From the NCBI RefSeq assembly GCF_015040615.1, contig NZ_CP060402.1:2604001-2668000 (forward strand): DNA of 64,000 nt, read 5' to 3'. A model generated the notes under the pieces. It searched no databases. It was given only the letters and a program-made list of their open reading frames with translations, and was not told the origin of the DNA. The stretch's first letter is position 1; each line of letters starts with the position of its first letter. The stretch comes from Microbacterium sp. YJN-G (lineage in GTDB: Bacteria; Actinomycetota; Actinomycetes; Actinomycetales; Microbacteriaceae). Positions 16,200 to 25,472 of this stretch are shown here, in pieces. A program made the position numbers and the translations under genes.

Positions 16200-17627
16200 A
16201 TGAGCACCGTCGATGAGCATCCGACCGAGGCCCTGCTCGATGGTCGATACCGCCTGGCGACCTGTGTGGGCCGCGGCGGCACGGCACTGGTCTACCGGGC
16301 CGAGGACGTGCTGCTGGGCCGCACCGTGGCGATCAAGCTGCTGCGGCAGGCGGACGAGATGCCCGTCGAGGAGGAGCGCATCCGCGGCGAGAGCGCGCGG
16401 CTGGCCTCCCTCGATCACCCCTCGCTGGTGACCCTGTACGACGCCAAGCTCGATCCCGGGCATCCGCGTTACCTCGTGATGGAGTACGTCGACGGCCCGA
16501 CGCTCTCGGGGCACCTGACGCACGGGCCGCTGAGTCCGGATGAGGCGGCAGACCTCGCCGTCGATCTGGCCGAGGCGCTGCAGGCAGTGCACGTGCGCGG
16601 CATCATCCACCGGGACGTCAAGCCCTCGAACGTGCTGCTGACCCGCGACCCGCATGACCGGCGCTGGATCGCGAAGCTCGCCGACTTCGGCATCGCCTAC
16701 GACCCCGACGACGCGCGCATGACCTCGCCCGGAGTGGCGATCGGCACGGCCGCCTACATGGCGCCCGAGCAGGTCCGTGCGCAGGAGCTGACGCCGGCGG
16801 CGGACATCTACGCGCTGGGCCTGGTGCTGATCGAGGTGCTCGCAGGGCGACGGGCTTTCCCGATGACCGACGGGGTGCAGGCCGCACTGGTGCGCCTGAC
16901 ATCGTCGCCGTCCATGCCGGAGAACGTCGACGAGGCGTGGATCGAGTTGCTCACCCGGATGACGGACGACGAGCCGCTGCGGCGCCCCACGGCCGCCGAG
17001 GTCGCCGAGGCGGCATCCGCCCTGGGCGGCGCACGGACGCACTCGGGTGCGGTCACGGCGGTCACGGCCACGGCATCCGCTGCCACGGCTTCCGGAGCCA
17101 CGCCATCCGGATCCGCCGCGCGGTCGGGTCAGGATGCTGCGGATGCCGACGGCACGCGCAGCATGACGGCTGCGGGCGGGCTGACGGCCGCGTCCGAGGA
17201 CGACGAACCGGGGTCCACCCGGGAGTTCCCGGTGCCTGTCGGCCTGGCGGCCGGTGCTGTCGCCGCCCCGAGGCGGCGGCCCAGACGCTGGCTCGCGGTG
17301 CTGGGCGCAGCGACCGCGGCGATCGCGTTCGCGTGGGGATCAATGAGCCTGCTCGATCTCTCTCAGAGCGCCGAGCCGACCCGCACGAACCCGCCGGTGG
17401 TCTCGACGCCGCTGCCGACCCCGGCCGACGTCGGCGAGACCGAGGCACCGGCCGAGGACACGGCCACCGTCGACACGCAGACCGTCGATACGCAGAAGCG
17501 CGATGCCGAGGAGAAGGCCGGGGAGCCGGCGTCGAATCCGAACAAGGGGCCGGGAAGCAACTCGGGCAGCGGCAGCGACGCGAACTCGGGCAACGGGAAC
17601 GGCGCAGGCAGGGGCAACGGCAAGTGA
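16200..17627 (+). CDS. PknB-type Ser/Thr protein kinase, single-pass
   Basis: 475 aa Hanks-type kinase. P-loop GRGGTALVYRAED, ATP lysine K46 in VAIKLL, catalytic HRDVKPSN (H137-N144), DFG at 162-164 and APE at 188-190 are all present, so it should be active. A low-complexity Ala/Thr/Ser juxtamembrane region follows, then one helix (WLAVLGAATAAIAFAWGSM) and a short extracellular tail rich in Ser, Gly, Asn with no PASTA domain. Substrate unknown. Start ATG 16200 with GGAG eight nt upstream. The stop lies in a 17-bp tandem repeat. Confidence 0.93.
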   Translation: MSTVDEHPTEALLDGRYRLATCVGRGGTALVYRAEDVLLGRTVAIKLLRQADEMPVEEERIRGESARLASLDHPSLVTLYDAKLDPGHPRYLVMEYVDGPTLSGHLTHGPLSPDEAADLAVDLAEALQAVHVRGIIHRDVKPSNVLLTRDPHDRRWIAKLADFGIAYDPDDARMTSPGVAIGTAAYMAPEQVRAQELTPAADIYALGLVLIEVLAGRRAFPMTDGVQAALVRLTSSPSMPENVDEAWIELLTRMTDDEPLRRPTAAEVAEAASALGGARTHSGAVTAVTATASAATASGATPSGSAARSGQDAADADGTRSMTAAGGLTAASEDDEPGSTREFPVPVGLAAGAVAAPRRRPRRWLAVLGAATAAIAFAWGSMSLLDLSQSAEPTRTNPPVVSTPLPTPADVGETEAPAEDTATVDTQTVDTQKRDAEEKAGEPASNPNKGPGSNSGSGSDANSGNGNGAGRGNGK

Positions 17628-17657
17628 CCCGCCAGATGACGTGACCCGCCAGATGAC
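17624..17657. repeat. 17-bp tandem duplication over the kinase stop codon
   Basis: gtgacccgccagatgac occurs at 17624-17640 and again at 17641-17657 without change. The first copy contains the TGA stop of the kinase. It looks like a recent slippage event. Confidence 0.8.
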
Positions 17658-17701
17658 AGGGCATCCGGCATGGTTCGCCCGTACGTCGTATGGTGGTCAT
17701 C

Positions 17702-18190
17702 ATGGCTGACAGCTCCTTCGACATCGTCTCCAAGGTCGACCACCAGGAGGCCGACAACGCCCTCAACCAGGCCCGCAAGGAGGTCGAGCAGCGCTACGAC
17801 TTCAAGGGCACCGGTGCCTCGATCGCGTGGAGCGGCGAGCAGATCCTCATCACTGCGAACTCCGAGGAGCGCGCCAAGGCCGTGCTCGACGTGTTCCAGT
17901 CCAAGCTCATCAAGCGCGGCATCTCGCTGAAGAGCCTCGACTCGGGCGACCCGGTGGCCAGCGGCAAGGAGTACCGCCTGGTCTCGAGCCTGAAGGACGG
18001 CATCTCGAGCGAGAACGCGAAGAAGATCGGCAAGATCATCCGCGACGAGGGCCCCAAGGGCGTGAAGAGCCAGATCCAGGGCGACGAGTTGCGCGTGCAG
18101 TCCAAGAGCCGCGACGACCTGCAGGCCGTGATCGCCCTGCTCAAGGGCAGCGACCTCGACATCGACCTGCAGTTCATCAACTACCGCTGA
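17702..18190 (+). CDS. yajQ: YajQ family nucleotide-binding protein
   Basis: 162 aa, the usual length of the YajQ/DUF520 family, whose members bind cyclic di-GMP in some bacteria and have been linked to RNA or nucleotide binding. Opens [20 protein letters not shown], contains RYDFKGT, and ends [10 protein letters not shown], all family hallmarks. ATG 17702 is seven nt after TATGGT, so likely leaderless; an upstream in-frame ATG would only add MVVI. Stands alone between kinase and GntR regulator. Confidence 0.95.
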   Translation: MADSSFDIVSKVDHQEADNALNQARKEVEQRYDFKGTGASIAWSGEQILITANSEERAKAVLDVFQSKLIKRGISLKSLDSGDPVASGKEYRLVSSLKDGISSENAKKIGKIIRDEGPKGVKSQIQGDELRVQSKSRDDLQAVIALLKGSDLDIDLQFINYR

Positions 18191-18293
18191 GGTCGCCTCG
18201 CGCGCGAGCGCCCGGAGAGTATCCGCGTATCACCCGGCCGGCCAGACCCTCCCTGTCAGTGCGGCGCGGTGCGCAGCATCCGTTCGTCACGAG

Positions 18294-18330
18294 TAAGATC
18301 TCGAGAACAGGACCGTGTGGGGCGGTCCTG
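18294..18330 (+). promoter_or_regulatory. Likely -10 box and 5' UTR hairpin of the GntR gene
   Basis: TAAGAT (18294-18299) could be a -10 box. Right after it an 8-bp stem (18308-18315 with 18323-18330) with a 7-nt loop would form near the 5' end of the transcript. The gene follows at 18365 with a GGGGGTGA ribosome site. Confidence 0.4.
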
Positions 18331-18364
18331 AAGACGCCGCATGGCGCACAGTGGGGGTGACACC

Positions 18365-19045
18365 ATGGTGTACGTCGACCAGCGACCGCCGGGACGATCG
18401 CAGACGGAACAGCAGCACGTGCCGCAGCCGGGCACCGAGATGCGGAAGCAGCTGCTGGCGGACGGGCTGTTCCATCTGATCGGCGAGCGCATCGTCAGCG
18501 GTGAGCTGGCGCCGGGCGCACGCATCCGCGATGCCGCACTGGCCGCGGAGCTGGCCGTCTCGCGCACCCCCGTGCGGGAGGCGCTGCAGCGCCTGGAGCG
18601 GATCGGGCTGGTGACGATGTACCCGAGCCGCTACACCGAGGTCACCCTGGTCACCGCCGAATCGATCGCGCGGGCGCGCGCGTTCGCCGGCATGCAGGCG
18701 GGATTCATCGCGCGTCTGACCTCTGAACGTCTGACCGAGGACGAGCTCGCCACCGCAAGCGTGCTGATCGGCCGTATCGCGGAGACTGTCTTCGATGCCG
18801 CCGCCTGCTCGCAGGCCCGCCGCGATGCGATCCGCTACCTGTCCGCGCGCAGCGGCGATCCACTGCATCAGCACCTCTTCGACGACGCGAGCCTCACGCT
18901 GGCCCGCGCCCTGAAGGACTACGCCATCACCCCCGAGGAGCGTCCGGTCGTCATCGCGGCGTGCGAGGAGCTGACCGCTGCGCTGCGCCGCCACGACGCG
19001 GATGCCGCCGAGCGCGCCTGCCGCGAGATCTACGGCGTGCGCTGA
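18365..19045 (+). CDS. GntR family transcriptional regulator
   Basis: 226 aa. The winged helix-turn-helix is clear: GERIVSGELAPGARIRDAAL followed by LAVSRTPVREALQRLERIG; the C-terminal ~130 residues form an all-helical effector domain like FCD regulators, with weak conservation. Effector unknown. Start ATG 18365 is preceded by GGGGGTG at seven nt; an ATG eight codons upstream (18341) has no ribosome site. The 3' end overlaps the convergent hydrolase gene by 16 bp. Confidence 0.88.
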   Translation: MVYVDQRPPGRSQTEQQHVPQPGTEMRKQLLADGLFHLIGERIVSGELAPGARIRDAALAAELAVSRTPVREALQRLERIGLVTMYPSRYTEVTLVTAESIARARAFAGMQAGFIARLTSERLTEDELATASVLIGRIAETVFDAAACSQARRDAIRYLSARSGDPLHQHLFDDASLTLARALKDYAITPEERPVVIAACEELTAALRRHDADAAERACREIYGVR

Positions 19046-20037
19046 GCCTGAGCCTGAGCGGCCCAGCCGGTGACCCACCGGCTCAGGCGCGCGTACGCCT
19101 CGTCACGGGCCTCCCGTCCGGAGAGGAACACGTCGTGCAGGGCCCCGTCGATGCGCTCGATCGTGACCGACGGTCCGAGCCGCAGTGCGGCCCGGGCGAT
19201 GTCGTCGACGACGAGCACGCTGTCGGCGCGAGTGAGCTCATCCGACCAGCGGGTCGGTACTGCCGTGCGCGCCGAGAGCAGCACGCACACCGGCGCGTCG
19301 ATGTGCAGACCCGCCGAGACGCTGCGGTGTCCTTCGAGGATCGCGTGCAGCCACGCCGCGTGCACGAGCATGCTCTGCTCGGGGCGCCATGCGAGGTCGA
19401 TCTGCATCGGGTCGTCCTCGACGGCGACCTCGTTCTGCGCGCGGGAGTAGAAGCCCAGGTCGACCTGCGGTGCGGCATCCTTCGGCCACCAGCGGGCCTG
19501 CAGCCCGACCATCGGAGCGATGGCGGCGCGGGCGACGCCGAGCTGGAACTCCAGCCAGGGAGAGTTGAGCACGACGGCATCCGCCTCGCCCGGATGCCGT
19601 GATGCCCACAAACTCAGCGTCAGCCCGCCGGTGGAGTGGCCGAGCAGCACGAGGCGGCGCCCCTCGGCATCCCCTCGGGCGGCGAGAGCGGCGGCGATGT
19701 CGGCGTCGTACTCGGTGAGGTCGGTGATGTAGCCGGGGGTCTGGCCCGGCCGCAGGCTGCGGCCGTACTTGCGCAGATCGAGGGCGAAGAACCGGGCGCC
19801 GCGCGCCGTCCAGAACCGGGCGAGCCGCTTCTGGAAGAAGTAGTCCGACCAGCCGTGCACGTACAGCACGTCGACGTCGGCCAGTGGCCGCGGATCCCAT
19901 CCGAACCGCCACCAGGGTGCGGCCTGCGGCAGCGCGCGGACGAGGGTCGCGACGAGTTCGCCCTCGGAGTCCTCGCCGAGAGGCAGCGTCAGCTGCTCGA
20001 ACTCGTCACCGAGGACATCCGGAACCCACTCCGCCAT
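19030..20037 (-). CDS. Alpha/beta hydrolase (serine aminopeptidase/monoacylglycerol-lipase like)
   Basis: 335 aa, cytoplasmic. The oxyanion stretch VLYVHGWSDYFFQKRLARFW and nucleophile elbow GHSTGG are visible; an Asp in VLVVDDI and a His in DGALHDVFLS fit the rest of the triad. Substrate unknown. ATG 20037 lies six nt after TAGGGT on the minus strand, so likely leaderless and separate from fprA upstream. Tail overlaps the GntR gene by 16 bp in convergent orientation. Confidence 0.87.
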   Translation of the reverse strand: MAEWVPDVLGDEFEQLTLPLGEDSEGELVATLVRALPQAAPWWRFGWDPRPLADVDVLYVHGWSDYFFQKRLARFWTARGARFFALDLRKYGRSLRPGQTPGYITDLTEYDADIAAALAARGDAEGRRLVLLGHSTGGLTLSLWASRHPGEADAVVLNSPWLEFQLGVARAAIAPMVGLQARWWPKDAAPQVDLGFYSRAQNEVAVEDDPMQIDLAWRPEQSMLVHAAWLHAILEGHRSVSAGLHIDAPVCVLLSARTAVPTRWSDELTRADSVLVVDDIARAALRLGPSVTIERIDGALHDVFLSGREARDEAYARLSRWVTGWAAQAQAQRTP

Positions 20038-20090
20038 GCCGTCACCCTACCGGCGGTGTTCGCTCGCTCAGGAACCGGCGGACCCCGAGC

Positions 20091-21470
20091 TCATTCTCCG
20101 CGCGAGACGCGCACCATCTCGTCGCGCGGCACGAGCTTGACGCGCTCGCGCTCGCTCTCGTGAGCCGCACCGAGTGCGAGTTCGTGCTCGTCGAGCCGGT
20201 GCCAGCCGTCCAGGTCGGTCCAGGTCACGCCACGTTCGGCGAGCAGCGCCGGGATGGCGTGATCGGAGGGATCCTCCGGCTGCCACCAGGAACCCTGGTC
20301 GTTGATCAGGTGGCGGACGGTCTCCATGGCATCCGACTTGGTGTGGCCGATCAGGCCGACCGGTCCGCGCTTGATCCAGCCGGTGGCGTAGATGCCGGGC
20401 ACCCGCTGATTCGACTTCGTCTCGAGCACCTGACCCTCGCGGTTCGGGATCACGCCGTGCTTCTTGTCGAACGGCACCCCGGGCAGCGGCGAGCCGAAAT
20501 AGCCGATCGCCCGGTACAGGCCCTGCATCGGGATCTCGCGCAGCTCACCGGTTCCGACCGCACCGCCGGCGCCGTCGGACTTCGTGCGCTCGTAGACGAG
20601 GGCCGCGACGCGGCCGTTCTCGTCCTTCTTGACCTCGACCGGTCGCGCCCAGAAGTGCAGGTGCAGACGACGGGATGCCGTGCCGCCGGCGTTGTTGACA
20701 GAGTCCCTCTGACGCCAGGACTGCAGGATGCGGTCGATCACCATGACCTGCTTGTTGCTGGCCACGGCGTCCTTGGAGGCCTCGTCGTAGTCGAAGTCCT
20801 CGTCGTAGACGACCATGTCGACATCGCGCAGCTCGCCGAGTTCGCGCAGCTCGAGCGGGGTGAACTTCACCTGTGCGGGACCGCGGCGCCCGAACACGTG
20901 CACATCGGTGATCCTGCTGGCCTTCAGCCCCTGGTAGACGTTATCGGGCACCTCGGTGACGAGCAGGTCGTCGGCGTGCTTGGCGAGCATCCGCGAGACG
21001 TCGAGGGCGACGTTGCCGTTGCCGATGACGCCGACGGACTCCGCGTCCAGCGGCCAGTCCCGAGGCACGTCGGGGTGGCCGTCGAACCAGCTCACGTAGT
21101 CGGCGGCGCCGTAGGAGCCCTCGGCGTCGATGCCCGGGATGTCGAGCGAGGTGTCGCGCACGGCGCCCGTGGCGAAGATCACGGCGTTGTAGTGCCGCTT
21201 GAGGTCGTCGAGGGTGATGTCGGTGCCGAAGCGCACGTTGCCGAACAGCCGGATGTCGCCGCGGTCGAGCACGTTGCGCAGTGCCGTGATGATGCCCTTG
21301 ATGCGGGGGTGGTCGGGGGCGACGCCGTAGCGGACCAGTCCGTAGGGGGCCGGGAGCTGCTCGAACAGGTCGATCGACACATCGAACTTGCGCTCGGCCT
21401 TGAGCAGGATGTCGGCGGCATAGATGCCCGCCGGTCCCGCCCCGACGATGGCCAGCTTGAGCTTCGTCAT
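20091..21470 (-). CDS. fprA: NADPH-ferredoxin/adrenodoxin reductase, FprA type
   Basis: 459 aa flavoprotein passing electrons from NADPH to ferredoxin for P450s and other redox partners. FAD dinucleotide fold GAGPAGIYAADIL at the very N-terminus, LPAPYGLVRYGVAPDH, the NADP-binding GNGNVALDVSRML, FGRRGPAQVKFT and C-terminal YATGWIKRGPVGLIGHTKSD all match the adrenodoxin reductase family. ATG 21470 has AGGAA upstream and lies 13 nt after the prenyl synthase stop, so the two are probably cotranscribed. Confidence 0.95.
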   Translation of the reverse strand: MTKLKLAIVGAGPAGIYAADILLKAERKFDVSIDLFEQLPAPYGLVRYGVAPDHPRIKGIITALRNVLDRGDIRLFGNVRFGTDITLDDLKRHYNAVIFATGAVRDTSLDIPGIDAEGSYGAADYVSWFDGHPDVPRDWPLDAESVGVIGNGNVALDVSRMLAKHADDLLVTEVPDNVYQGLKASRITDVHVFGRRGPAQVKFTPLELRELGELRDVDMVVYDEDFDYDEASKDAVASNKQVMVIDRILQSWRQRDSVNNAGGTASRRLHLHFWARPVEVKKDENGRVAALVYERTKSDGAGGAVGTGELREIPMQGLYRAIGYFGSPLPGVPFDKKHGVIPNREGQVLETKSNQRVPGIYATGWIKRGPVGLIGHTKSDAMETVRHLINDQGSWWQPEDPSDHAIPALLAERGVTWTDLDGWHRLDEHELALGAAHESERERVKLVPRDEMVRVSRGE

Positions 21471-21483
21471 GGGGTTCCTTCCG

Positions 21484-22545
21484 TCAGCTGCTGCGATCAG
21501 CCAGTGTCTCCGCGAACCGCGTGAGCGCCTCGCGCACCGCCCCCTTGGGCAGCACGGAGAGCGCGGCGACGGCATCCGCCGTCCAGGTGCGGGCGAGCTC
21601 GAGGGTGCGCCGGGTGGCGTCATGGTCACGCAGCTCGGCGAGCGGTCCGTCCAGGATCGCGGGATCGGCGCCTTCACCGATGCGCGCGACGCCGTCGTCG
21701 ATGCGACGGGCGAGGTCGATGTCGGCCGGCGCGGAGCCGGTCTTCAGCAGCAGGGAGGGCATGGTGGGCACGCCGGCACGCAGGTCGGTTCCCGGAACCT
21801 TGCCGGTCTCCTGCGCGTTCGCGGACAGGTCGATCACGTCATCGAGCAGCTGGAATGCGACGCCGACCTTCTCGCCGTACACGCGCATCGGCTCTTCGAA
21901 CTTCGCCGGGGCGTTCGAGAAGATCACGCCGCCCTGAGTGGAGGCGGCGATGAGCGAACCGGTCTTGTCGGCGAGCACCCGAAGGTAGAACTCGATCGGG
22001 TCATCGCCCGGCTGGACGCCGACGGTCTCGTGCATCTGCCCGAGCACGAGACGCTCGAACGTGTCGGCCTGCAGCCGCATCGCCCGCGCGCCATAGCGCG
22101 ACATGATCTGGCTGGCGCGGGAGAACAGGATGTCGCCGGTGAGGATGGCGATGTTGTTGCCCCAGACGCCGTGCGCGGCGGGCACACCTCGTCGGGTGTC
22201 GGCGCCGTCCATGACGTCGTCGTGGTACAGCGAGCCGAGGTGGGTGAGCTCGAGCGCCTTGGCGACGTCGATCACCGCGGGGATGCTGCCGTCGCCGAGC
22301 TGGGCGGCCAGCAGCGTGAGCACGGGGCGGATGCGCTTGCCGCCGGCCTCGTACAGGTAGCGCGCCGCGGCGTCGGCCACCGGGTCGGCGTGCTTCAGCT
22401 CGTCGGCGAGGCCCTTCTCGACGAGGTCGAGGCCGTCTTCGATCTGCGAGGCGATACGCCGGGCGGCGGGACCGAGGAAGACGCGGTCGCTGAAGCCCAG
22501 ACGGCTCGCAAGTCGCGTGCCCGGGGAAACGGGGCTCGAAGTCAC
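21484..22545 (-). CDS. Polyprenyl diphosphate synthase (menaquinone side chain)
   Basis: 353 aa trans-prenyltransferase. First Asp-rich motif DDVMDGADTRRG, KRIRPVLTLLAA region, GDILFSRA and the second Asp-rich motif DDVIDL are intact. It would make the long isoprenoid chain attached by MenA. Position next to menF supports this. GTG start lies seven nt after TAGGCT (leaderless look). The 138 bp between it and menF holds only this promoter region. Confidence 0.93.
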   Translation of the reverse strand: MTSSPVSPGTRLASRLGFSDRVFLGPAARRIASQIEDGLDLVEKGLADELKHADPVADAAARYLYEAGGKRIRPVLTLLAAQLGDGSIPAVIDVAKALELTHLGSLYHDDVMDGADTRRGVPAAHGVWGNNIAILTGDILFSRASQIMSRYGARAMRLQADTFERLVLGQMHETVGVQPGDDPIEFYLRVLADKTGSLIAASTQGGVIFSNAPAKFEEPMRVYGEKVGVAFQLLDDVIDLSANAQETGKVPGTDLRAGVPTMPSLLLKTGSAPADIDLARRIDDGVARIGEGADPAILDGPLAELRDHDATRRTLELARTWTADAVAALSVLPKGAVREALTRFAETLADRSS

Positions 22546-22683
22546 GCCCTCCAGCCTACCTGCGCGCGGCGGTGCCGACGTCCGCGGGACTGCATCCGTC
22601 TGTTCGTCACGTAATGCCGATATTCGTGCCGGATTCCGAGAGGATGCGCCAAATGGACGGGAGATCGGCGCCAGGGAGGACGC

Positions 22684-23952
22684 TCAGGCGAGGGCGTCGA
22701 CGAGGGGACGGAACTTCACCCGGGTCTCGAGCAGCTCGGACTCGGGGTCGCTGCCGGCGACGATGCCGGCCCCGGCATATGCCGTCACCCGGCGCGCACC
22801 CGACGCGTCGGACGCGGCCGGCGCGAACTGGGCGCAGCGCAGCGCGATCGCCCACTCGCCGTCACCGGACGCGTCGATCCAGCCGACCGGGCCCGCGTAG
22901 CGGCCGCGGTCGAACGGTTCGATCCGGCGGATGGCCTCGACGGCGGTCTCGGTGGGTGTGCCCGCCACGGCGGCGGTGGGATGCATGGCCCCCACCAGGT
23001 CGAGAGAGGAGGCTCCGTCGCCCAGCTCGCCCTCCACATCGGTGGCGAGGTGGAACAGGTTCGGAAGCTCCAGGATGAACGGCTCGTCGTCGGCGCGGAG
23101 GGTGCGGGTGTGCGGGCGCAGGGTGGCGAGCACGCTCTGCACCGCGAAGCGGTGCTCGGCGAGATCCTTGACGCTGGCGGCGAGCGCGGCCGAGGCCTCG
23201 GCATCCTCCTCCGGGTCGGCGCCGCGCGCCGTCGTGCCGGCCAGCACCCGCGCGGTGACGGTGCGGGCGTGGGAGGTGACCAGCGTCTCGGGGCTCGCGC
23301 CGATGAGCCCGTCGACCGCGAACGTCCAGGTGTCCGGATAACCGGTAGACAGGGCCCGGACGAGCCGGCGCAGGTCGGCGTCGCCGGGCAGGGTGCCGGC
23401 CAGGTCGCGGGCGAGGACGACCTTGCTGTACTGACCGGCGGCGATCTCGTCGAGCGCGAGCCGGACGGCATCCTGATAGCACCGCGGAGTCTGCGCGCCC
23501 GGGCCGACCCGCCCGGCCCAGTGCGGGCCGTACGCGGCCGGCTCGGCGACCGGCGCGAAGTCGGCGGCCTCGGCGCGACGGATGCGGGTGATCCAGCTGC
23601 GCCCGTCGCGCAGGCCGATGACGGTATCGGGGACGATGAGGATGCTGTCGGCAGCCGAGTCCTCGTCGAAGGTGAGCGCGCCGAAGGCGACCAGACCGGT
23701 GCCGGGCAGGCCGAGCGGGTCGTCGATCTCGGCATCCGCGGCGATCTCGCGCCAGACGTCGGCGAGGATGTCGGACCGGCGGCGATCGCGGCCGGCGGGG
23801 ATGCTGATCGTCGCCGCCACGCCGTCGCCCGCGGCCACGATCCCCTCGCCTCGGCGCAGCCAGGCGATCGGCTGCGCGGCGGAGGTGTGTGCCAGCAGAT
23901 CGTCGACGGGCGGGATCTCGCGGGTCTGCGCGACCAGGCGGATGCTGCTCAC
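22684..23952 (-). CDS. menF: Isochorismate synthase, menaquinone pathway
   Basis: 422 aa chorismate-binding enzyme turning chorismate into isochorismate, the first menaquinone step. The conserved C-terminal block is present: YSKVVLARDLAGTL, ASPETLVT, MHPTAAVAGTPTE, EPFDRGRYAGPVGW and the GAGIVAGSDPESE end. Chosen as MenF rather than a siderophore EntC because of menD, menA, menG and the prenyl synthase nearby. GTG start is six nt after TAGGCT on the minus strand, with no ribosome site (leaderless). Confidence 0.92.
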   Translation of the reverse strand: MSSIRLVAQTREIPPVDDLLAHTSAAQPIAWLRRGEGIVAAGDGVAATISIPAGRDRRRSDILADVWREIAADAEIDDPLGLPGTGLVAFGALTFDEDSAADSILIVPDTVIGLRDGRSWITRIRRAEAADFAPVAEPAAYGPHWAGRVGPGAQTPRCYQDAVRLALDEIAAGQYSKVVLARDLAGTLPGDADLRRLVRALSTGYPDTWTFAVDGLIGASPETLVTSHARTVTARVLAGTTARGADPEEDAEASAALAASVKDLAEHRFAVQSVLATLRPHTRTLRADDEPFILELPNLFHLATDVEGELGDGASSLDLVGAMHPTAAVAGTPTETAVEAIRRIEPFDRGRYAGPVGWIDASGDGEWAIALRCAQFAPAASDASGARRVTAYAGAGIVAGSDPESELLETRVKFRPLVDALA

Positions 23953-23989
23953 CCCTCCAGCCTACTTCCCGCGCACGGGCGTGCCTGCC

Positions 23990-24057
23990 CGCTGGGCCAC
24001 TGAGGCTCTCGAAGGGCCCTGCCACCGCTGGGTCCCTGAGGCTCTCGAAGGGCCCTG
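23990..24057. repeat. Two direct copies of a dispersed 32-bp repeat
   Basis: Copies at 23990-24021 and 24026-24057 differ at two positions and share tgaggctctcgaagggccct. The same core, as an inverted pair, is at 63101-63156. It is 3' of the DUF402 gene and upstream of menF. Related sequences are a known dispersed repeat in Microbacteriaceae genomes as far as I recall. Confidence 0.8.
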
Positions 24058-24070
24058 GCGTGCGTGGCCC

Positions 24071-24667
24071 TTACCGCGCCCGCCCGAACGCCTCGAGACG
24101 ATCCAGCCACACATCCGCGGTGGCGTCGTCGAACGGCGCGACCTGCGCGCGCACCTGCTCCTCGAGCTCGAGCGCACGGGCTTCCAGATGGGCGATGACG
24201 TCGGCCGGATACCCGTACCTCACCAGGTGCTCGGCCCACTCGTCGCGGTCGTCGACCCAGGTGCCGCGCTCCCCCACGACGCGGATGACATCCAGGTCCA
24301 TGTCAATGCCCTGGGCGAATGCGGGCAGCCCGCCCGGCACCGCGGCATCCGTCTCGCCTGTCCAGCGCAGATCCCAGGCGAGGTCGATGTAGATCCGCAT
24401 CCCCTTCGGATGCCGCCTGTTGACGGTCAGCGCGTGATCGGCGGCGCCGGTCCCGGCATCCGGATGGGGAATGAGGGTGACGTTCGCGCCGGATGCCGTG
24501 AAGTCGCGCCCCGGCCGGTAGCTGCGCCATCCTTGCGGCTGGCCGACCCAGTCGCCCCAGCGGTCCGACCCGAGATAGATCTCCTCGTTCGACCAGTGCG
24601 GCGAGCCGTCCCACTTCCGCCACTGGACGATCATGGGCGTGCCGGGGGCGGGGCGATTCGCGTTCAC
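24071..24667 (-). CDS. DUF402 family protein
   Basis: 198 aa. The DUF402 beta-barrel is seen in YIDLAWDLRWTGE, DMDLDVIRV and DDRDEWAEHLVRYGYP; relatives are nucleoside di/triphosphate phosphatases using paired acidic residues to hold metal, so a phosphohydrolase role is possible but not shown here. GTG start six nt after TAGACT indicates a leaderless transcript. Divergent from menG with 70 bp between. Confidence 0.85.
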   Translation of the reverse strand: MNANRPAPGTPMIVQWRKWDGSPHWSNEEIYLGSDRWGDWVGQPQGWRSYRPGRDFTASGANVTLIPHPDAGTGAADHALTVNRRHPKGMRIYIDLAWDLRWTGETDAAVPGGLPAFAQGIDMDLDVIRVVGERGTWVDDRDEWAEHLVRYGYPADVIAHLEARALELEEQVRAQVAPFDDATADVWLDRLEAFGRAR

Positions 24668-24737
24668 CCGGCGAGTCTACGACCGGGCGCAGACACCCCG
24701 CCCGGCGAGCCGCGCCCGGCGGCCGTAGGATCGAGGC

Positions 24738-25451
24738 ATGGAGCCGAACCGCGCCGATCTCGGCAAAGACCCCTCGCTCGTCAGCGGAATGTTCGACCAG
24801 GTCGCGGCCGGCTATGACCGCACGAACACCGTGATGACGTTCGGCAACGATGTGCTGTGGCGCGCGGCGACCACCCGCGCGGTAGCCCCCCAGCCCGGTG
24901 AGCGGATCCTGGATCTGGGCGCGGGCACCGCATCCTCCTCGGCATCCCTGGCCGCCAGCGGTGCCGACGTCATCGCCGCCGACTTCTCCGCCGGGATGCT
25001 GGCCGAGGGACGGCGCCGCCACGGCCACCTGCCGAACCTCGCCTTCGTGCGCGCCGACGCCACCGACCTGCCTTTCGACGAGGGCGAGTTCGACGCCGTC
25101 ACCATGTCGTACAGCCTGCGCAACGTGCAGCAGCCGAAGAAGGCGCTGCGCGAGCTGCTGCGCGTCACGAAGCCCGGCGGGCGCCTGGTCATCAACGAAT
25201 TCTCGACGCCTCCCGGCCGGCTCTTCCGCGGGCTCTACCGCTTCTACAACGCGCAGATCCTGCCGCGGGTGGCGCGCATCGCGGGCACCAACGCCGAGGC
25301 CTACGACTACCTGAACGAATCGATCCGCGACTGGCCCGACCAGCGCACACTGGCGGCGTGGATCCGCGAGGCGGGCTGGACCGAGGTCGCCTACCGCAAC
25401 CTGTCCTTCGGCATCGTCGCGCTGCACCGGGCTCGCAAGCCGTTGAGCTGA
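24738..25451 (+). CDS. menG: Demethylmenaquinone methyltransferase
   Basis: 237 aa SAM-dependent C-methyltransferase of the UbiE/MenG family, the last menaquinone step. Motif I is ILDLGAGTASSSASL; family signatures YDRTNTVMTFGNDVLWR and LPFDEGEFDAVTMSYSLRNV are present, as is YDYLNESIRDWPDQ near the end. ATG 24738 follows TAGGAT by six nt, so probably leaderless. Confidence 0.94.
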   Translation: MEPNRADLGKDPSLVSGMFDQVAAGYDRTNTVMTFGNDVLWRAATTRAVAPQPGERILDLGAGTASSSASLAASGADVIAADFSAGMLAEGRRRHGHLPNLAFVRADATDLPFDEGEFDAVTMSYSLRNVQQPKKALRELLRVTKPGGRLVINEFSTPPGRLFRGLYRFYNAQILPRVARIAGTNAEAYDYLNESIRDWPDQRTLAAWIREAGWTEVAYRNLSFGIVALHRARKPLS

Positions 25452-25472
25452 GGGTTCAGCACCGAGCGGCCC

